A DNA stretch of 24,563 nucleotides. It comes from JBKHJZ01 sp046537875 (lineage in GTDB: Bacteria; Actinomycetota; Acidimicrobiia; Acidimicrobiales; VFJN01). The notes under the pieces were generated by a model. That model made no database searches and was not told the DNA's origin. It saw only the letters and a list, made by a program, of their open reading frames with translations. Positions within the stretch are counted from its first letter, which is position 1. Each line of letters starts with the position of its first letter. Of the stretch, positions 21,125 through 24,563 are shown piece by piece. The DNA lies in assembly GCA_046537875.1 (NCBI GenBank), contig JBKHJZ010000033.1, positions 1 to 24,563 on the forward strand, in the 5' to 3' direction. The translations under genes were made by a program, and so were the position numbers.

Positions 21125-21229
21125 CGCCCGCGCCCGAGGTCGCAGCTGCGGGAATCGGCCGCCCGCCGGCGAACAACGGACCGCGGTATCCACAGCACGG
21201 TCGGCACCGGACCAACCGGAGCGCGCGCC

Positions 21230-22255
21230 TCACGTGCAGCGGAGCGCGGCCAGCACCCCGGCGTGATCGGAGGGCCACCACAGCCCGTCGAGCGGCTCGT
21301 CCCGGGCCGTGACCGCGAAGCCCTCGGCATCGGCTCCGAGCGTGCAGCCGGGTCCGGGCCGCGCGAGGACGTAGTCGATGCGCCGGTCGAAGCCGGGCCC
21401 CTCCGGGGTGTCCATGCCCACGAACGGCTCGGGTTGGTCCCCGCCTCCCGTGCAGCCGACATGGGTGGCCGGGTCGCACTCGGGCTCGCCCGCTGCCAGC
21501 CAGGTGTCGACGAACCCTGCGCCGGTCAAGGTGTCGAGCGTCGGACTCCCGGGAGTCGCGTTGAGGTCCCCCGACGCGATCGAGAGCCGGGCGCCGTCCG
21601 GGCGCCGGTCGAAGAAGTCGACGACCTCGAGCGCGTGGCACTCGTTGGTGCTGATCCCCTCGGCGCAGATCGGCGGGCACAGCTCCGGCGAGCAGGGCGG
21701 ATCATTGATGCCACTCGCGAAGTGGGCGGTGAGGAAGTCCACGGGTCCCTGCGGGCTGTCGACCCGGACCCAGTACGCCTCCCAGGGGAAGTTCGCGATG
21801 TCGAGATGGCCCTCGTCGAGGATCGGCAGGCGGGTGAGCACCATCTGCCGCGAGATCGTGTCGGCACCCTCCCAGGCGATCGCGTAGTCGCCGCCGCATG
21901 CACGCCCCAGGGCGGGGGGCAGCAGCTCTTCGAGCCGGGTGCCGATCTCCTGGAGACCCACCAGGTCGGGGCAGTCGGCCCCCTCGAGCATCTCGATGAA
22001 GATCTGCACCCGGTCGGGCGCCCGGCACGAGTCGGTCTCCGGCGGGCAGAAGAACCCGTGCAGCAGGTTGAGGGTGAGGACCCGCACGGGGGCGGCCGCC
22101 GGACCCGCAGGGTCGGTGGCCTCGGCGTCCGACTCGCCCGAATCGTCGCCCGACGTGCATGCCGCCGCGAGCACCAGGGCGACCACGCCGAGCGCTGCCG
22201 TGCGCCGGCACCGGCCGAGGCGCCGTGTCGTGCCATCGATGCCCGGCTGTGCCAT
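21230..22255 (-). CDS. Secreted endonuclease/exonuclease/phosphatase-fold lipoprotein
   Basis: A 341-residue protein with signal and lipobox (ALGVVALVLAAAC, lipid Cys33), a Ser/Asp/Ala-rich linker, then an EEP (DNase I/sphingomyelinase-type) domain. Key residues are N63 (LTLNLLHG), E103 (VGLQEI), H178 (TAHF), D230 and N232 (SGDLNATPGSP), D294 (RIDYVLA) and D330-H331 (WPSDHAGV), i.e. the complete magnesium phosphodiesterase site. Many cysteines outside the signal (C70, C77, C95, C120, C188, C193, C197, C206 and others) suggest disulfides, as expected outside the cell. It cleaves a phosphodiester of DNA, a phospholipid or an inositol phosphate; which one is open. The start is ATG 22255. It is separate from the importer genes and its relation to them is unclear. 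Confidence 0.9.
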   Translation of the reverse strand: MAQPGIDGTTRRLGRCRRTAALGVVALVLAAACTSGDDSGESDAEATDPAGPAAAPVRVLTLNLLHGFFCPPETDSCRAPDRVQIFIEMLEGADCPDLVGLQEIGTRLEELLPPALGRACGGDYAIAWEGADTISRQMVLTRLPILDEGHLDIANFPWEAYWVRVDSPQGPVDFLTAHFASGINDPPCSPELCPPICAEGISTNECHALEVVDFFDRRPDGARLSIASGDLNATPGSPTLDTLTGAGFVDTWLAAGEPECDPATHVGCTGGGDQPEPFVGMDTPEGPGFDRRIDYVLARPGPGCTLGADAEGFAVTARDEPLDGLWWPSDHAGVLAALRCT

Positions 22256-22332
22256 CGCGTTCCCGTCCCGGTCGAGGTGCCGTCAATTGAACCCGCCGGT
22301 ACCCACCTCTGCTGACCGAACTGGACGCGGAA

Positions 22333-22351
22333 GTGGTTGCTGGGCAACCAC
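22333..22351. repeat. Palindrome related to the 366-380 element
   Basis: GTGGTTGC (22333-22340), TGG, GCAACCAC (22344-22351) is a perfect 8-bp inverted repeat in the 197-base divergent gap. GAACTGG precedes it at the same distance as in the copy near base 349. It may be a regulator site for one of the divergent genes or a dispersed repeat. The rest of the gap (22256-22452) holds no recognisable gene. Confidence 0.55.
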
Positions 22352-22452
22352 GAGCGCGACCGGAATGCCGATCGGGACCGTGAGGCGGCCGGACTGCGGG
22401 ATGAGACCGGCCACCGTGTCGCGGTCCTTGCCCTCGACGTTCTGCCGGGCTC

Positions 22453-22465
22453 GTGACAGTGTCAC
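22453..22465. promoter_or_regulatory. Perfect palindrome at the start of the sigma-propeller gene
   Basis: GTGACA-G-TGTCAC is a perfect 6-bp inverted repeat around base 22459. It includes the GTG start candidate 22453 and lies 6 bases before ATG 22471. A dimeric regulator bound here would block initiation. If translation starts at the ATG, this site is in the leader. Confidence 0.45.
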
Positions 22466-23898
22466 GGGAGATGGACCGGGGGGAGCGATTCGCCGAGCTG
22501 TTCCGGGCCGAGTATCCCGGGCTCGTCCGGGAGCTCGGTCTGATCCTCGGGGACCGCGCGCTCGCCGAGGACGTGGCCGCCGAGGGCTTCGTCGACATGC
22601 AGCGCCGGATCCGACGCCGCGGTCGCCGCATCCGGCGCACGCTCGTCGCCGGGGTCGCCGCGATCGCGGTGGCGGGAACCGCCGTCACCGCCTGGATGGT
22701 CGGCGATCGGCCGGAGGGCGATCGGTCATCGGTCTTCGTCGGCGAGCGGACCCGGCCGACGGTTCCAACCACGACGCCTCGGTGGTCGGCCGACGAGCTG
22801 AGCTTGCGGGAGCTGTGGCGTGGTCCCGGCATCGGTGGCAACCGCTTCCCCACGTTCGGGGGCGAGCTCCTCGTGCCTGCGGCCGACGCCCTGTACACGT
22901 CCACCGGGTTCGGTCGGAGGACTCCGGAGCCCGGTGGACGCGTCGCTGCGCTCGACCGCGTGACCGGCGAGGTGCGGTGGACGACCGTGCTGGGCGACTC
23001 GGCCTTCCTACAGGGCGCCGCGGGGGGAACGGTCATCGCCAACACTGCCGACGGGCGGCTCGTGGGACTGGCCGCTGCCGACGGCGCCGTGCGCTGGGAG
23101 ATCTCGCTGGCCGCCCTCGATCTCGGGGGCTACGGACCGGTGCGATCGGCCGTGACGATGCGGCGCAGCGCCATCGGCCTGTCGGCCGATCGGCCGGACG
23201 ACGCCCGACCTCCCGTGATCCTCGGCGTCGAGACGGACACCGGTGAGATCGCCTGGACCACGACCCTCGACGAGGGCACCGACCTCGCGTGGGGCGCCCC
23301 GCTCACGCACGACGGTGCCGTGGCATTTCATTCCTGGCGCACCGATCCGGAGGTGGCCGGCGAGGACGTGGCCCACCTCGTCGACCTCGCCGACGGCTCG
23401 ATCCGGTGGACGGCCGGCCTGGGCGATGGTGGCAAACCCATCTCGACGTCCGGCATCACCGACGGCGGGTACATCCACCTGCCCGTGCCCCCCGAGGTGG
23501 TCACCATCGACGCGACGACGGGTCGACGCCTGTGGGACGCTCCCGGTTGGGCGGTTGCGGCCACCGACGAGGGCCTCTGGACGGTGGACATCGACGGCAC
23601 GCTGCACCAGCGCGACCCGGCGACCGGCGCCGTCCTCCGAACGCTCGCGTCACCGATCGAGACACCGGTGCGGTTGACCGATCTCGGAGGTGGAGTCGTC
23701 GGGGTGATCAGTCTCACCGAGCTCGCCGCCGTGGATTCGAACGGCGGGAGCCGAATCCTCGGCGAGTGGCCGGAGCCGCCTGAGTATCCCGTCCACGACC
23801 GCGGGACCCTCTTCGTGGCGCTCAGGCTGGAGGCCGTCGTGGCCTACGACGTGGACGCGCCCGAGCGGGTCGGGCACGGGTCCGACGCCTCGAAGTGA
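22453..23898 (+). CDS. Chimeric protein: ECF sigma region 2 remnant, TM helix, PQQ-like beta-propeller
   Basis: 481 residues from the GTG. Residues ~8-46 (RGERFAELFRAEYPGLV, ILGDRALAEDVAAEGF) are the N-terminal half of region 2 of an ECF sigma factor. The rest of region 2 and all of region 4 are missing. A very basic stretch (RRIRRRGRRIRR, 51-62) is followed by a membrane helix (~63-83) and a Pro/Thr linker. An extracytoplasmic domain (~110-475) contains at least six PQQ/quinoprotein-like blades (e.g. RVAALDRVTGEVRWTT, VAHLVDLADGSIRWTA, VVTIDATTGRRLW). It looks like a sigma gene fused to the membrane protein normally encoded downstream. It can hardly act as a sigma factor; the propeller may sense or scaffold. 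The start (GTG 22453 or ATG 22471) is uncertain. Confidence 0.78.
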   Translation: MTVSREMDRGERFAELFRAEYPGLVRELGLILGDRALAEDVAAEGFVDMQRRIRRRGRRIRRTLVAGVAAIAVAGTAVTAWMVGDRPEGDRSSVFVGERTRPTVPTTTPRWSADELSLRELWRGPGIGGNRFPTFGGELLVPAADALYTSTGFGRRTPEPGGRVAALDRVTGEVRWTTVLGDSAFLQGAAGGTVIANTADGRLVGLAAADGAVRWEISLAALDLGGYGPVRSAVTMRRSAIGLSADRPDDARPPVILGVETDTGEIAWTTTLDEGTDLAWGAPLTHDGAVAFHSWRTDPEVAGEDVAHLVDLADGSIRWTAGLGDGGKPISTSGITDGGYIHLPVPPEVVTIDATTGRRLWDAPGWAVAATDEGLWTVDIDGTLHQRDPATGAVLRTLASPIETPVRLTDLGGGVVGVISLTELAAVDSNGGSRILGEWPEPPEYPVHDRGTLFVALRLEAVVAYDVDAPERVGHGSDASK

Positions 23899-23920
23899 GC
23901 CGCTCCCGGATCGGGATGTG

Positions 23921-23969
23921 GGCGCCGCCAGCGGGCCTCCGTCCCAGTGCGGCGCCGCCAGCGGGCCTC
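23921..23969. repeat. 19-bp direct repeat upstream of the DinB-family gene
   Basis: GGCGCCGCCAGCGGGCCTC is present at 23921-23939 and exactly again at 23951-23969, a 30-bp period, in the short region between the propeller gene and the DinB-family start. It could be a tandem operator upstream of that promoter or a simple slippage product. Confidence 0.7.
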
Positions 23970-23996
23970 GCTGATCACACGATGTGCGGCCGTGCC

Positions 23997-24002
23997 TACG
24001 GT
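23997..24002 (+). promoter_or_regulatory. -10 box of a leaderless DinB-family transcript
   Basis: TACGGT (TANNNT) ends six bases before the GTG at 24009, so the transcript would begin at the start codon. No ribosome site precedes the GTG. This supports 24009 over longer upstream starts, which would code through the direct repeat. Confidence 0.5.
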
Positions 24003-24008
24003 GTCGGC

Positions 24009-24506
24009 GTGGACCACTGCGACGAGTGCGACTTCACCTACGACCTCGCGCTCGCACCGGAGGCTGCACGGCTCGTCCGTGACGGCGCCGCCGAGATGGC
24101 CGAGGTGCTCCTCCAGGCGGCAGACCTCCGCACCCGGCGGTCGCCCGGCACGTGGTCGCCGCTCGAGTACAGCTGCCACGTGCGCGACGTGCTCCTCGTC
24201 CAGCGGGAGCGGGTGCTCGCGGCGCGCCGGCGCGACCGCCCGTCGTTCGAGCCGATGGGACGCGACGAGCGGGTCGACCACGACGGCTACGCCGAGCAGG
24301 ACCCCGCCGACGTGGCCCGCCAGCTCACCGACGCCGCACAGCTCTTCGCCAACGTGCTCGACCGCCTGGGCCCCGACGACTGGCAGCGCACGGTCGGCTA
24401 CAACTGGCCGCGCCCGTCCGAGCGGTCGCTCGAGTGGGTGGCCACCCACACGGTCCACGAGGTCCGCCATCACCTCCTCGACATCCGCCGCCAGCTCTCC
24501 CGCTGA
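24009..24506 (+). CDS. DinB-family (DinB_2, mycothiol-transferase-like) protein
   Basis: A 165-residue four-helix bundle protein starting VDHCDECDFTYDLAL. DinB-superfamily metal-site histidines are visible: WSPLEYSCHVRDVLLVQRER carries the first His (H55) and HTVHEVRHHLLDIRR at the C-terminus the others. The N-terminal CxxC (HCDEC) is frequent in actinobacterial members. The family includes mycothiol- and bacillithiol-dependent transferases and isomerases as well as DNA-damage-induced proteins; the true reaction is unknown. GTG 24009 was chosen by the leaderless -10 box and family length. The next gene converges on it 2 bases after its stop. Confidence 0.85.
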   Translation: MDHCDECDFTYDLALAPEAARLVRDGAAEMAEVLLQAADLRTRRSPGTWSPLEYSCHVRDVLLVQRERVLAARRRDRPSFEPMGRDERVDHDGYAEQDPADVARQLTDAAQLFANVLDRLGPDDWQRTVGYNWPRPSERSLEWVATHTVHEVRHHLLDIRRQLSR

Positions 24507-24508
24507 CT

Positions 24509-24563
24509 TCAGGTGGTGTCGCGGCGCGGCGAGAAGAGGTCCTCCAGGGGCCGATCGTGGACC
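24509..24563 (-). CDS. C-terminal tail of an unidentified minus-strand protein (partial)
   Basis: On the minus strand one frame enters from the window edge and reads VHDRPLEDLFSPRRDTT then TGA (24511-24509). G or C fills nearly every third position and the end lies just past the convergent DinB-family stop, as for a real gene. Only ~17 residues are visible, so no function can be given. Confidence 0.4.
   Translation of the reverse strand, partial: VHDRPLEDLFSPRRDTT

Noticed and set aside
1..24563. CRISPR array, tRNA/rRNA genes or a complete insertion sequence
   Set aside because: No regularly spaced repeat series, cloverleaf/CCA pattern, rRNA-like sequence or transposase was recognised while reading both strands.

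Overview
The window is very GC-rich, with G or C at almost every third codon position. It uses many GTG starts, 1-4 base stop/start overlaps (ATGA, GTGA, TGATG), actinobacterial-type -10 boxes placed right at start codons, and VapBC, DinB-type and 3Fe-4S ferredoxin proteins. Together these point to a high-GC actinomycete. The mix of Liv-type importers, CoA ligases and P450s would suit an Acidimicrobiia or similar soil/aquatic lineage, but that placement is inference.

Bases 1-3360 look like an accessory, partly decayed stretch. It holds the C-terminus of a TetR-like regulator, a vapBC toxin-antitoxin pair with a striking concentric palindrome over the vapB start, the C-terminal relic of an alpha/beta hydrolase, an APH-type phosphotransferase with an altered catalytic loop, an internally deleted GNAT acetyltransferase relic, and an intact Dps.

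Bases 3490-12660 form a lipid/CoA-type metabolic block. A minus-strand operon encodes two tandem M24 (Xaa-Pro peptidase/creatinase fold) proteins followed by a cytochrome P450. A divergent SDR follows, convergent with an acyl-CoA ligase. A divergent plus operon then carries a 63-residue unknown protein, a second AMP-forming ligase and a double-hotdog MaoC-like protein. The ligase/MaoC junction carries a 38-bp tandem duplication that creates a 13-codon relay ORF.

Bases 12790-21110 look like one carbohydrate or hydroxy-acid uptake and catabolism block. A D-2-hydroxyacid dehydrogenase and a class II aldolase (plus strand) converge on a minus-strand operon: 3Fe-4S ferredoxin, cysteine-rich lipoprotein binding protein, fused LivH-LivM permease, LivG, LivF and an FGGY kinase. 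The kinase is coupled by a TGATG overlap to the transporter ATPase, which suggests that the imported substrate is phosphorylated by it and then cleaved by the aldolase.

Bases 21230-24563 hold a secreted endonuclease/exonuclease/phosphatase-fold lipoprotein, a chimeric protein (ECF sigma region 2 remnant + transmembrane helix + PQQ-like propeller), a leaderless DinB-family protein and the tail of a minus-strand gene. No rRNA, tRNA, CRISPR array or complete insertion sequence was seen.
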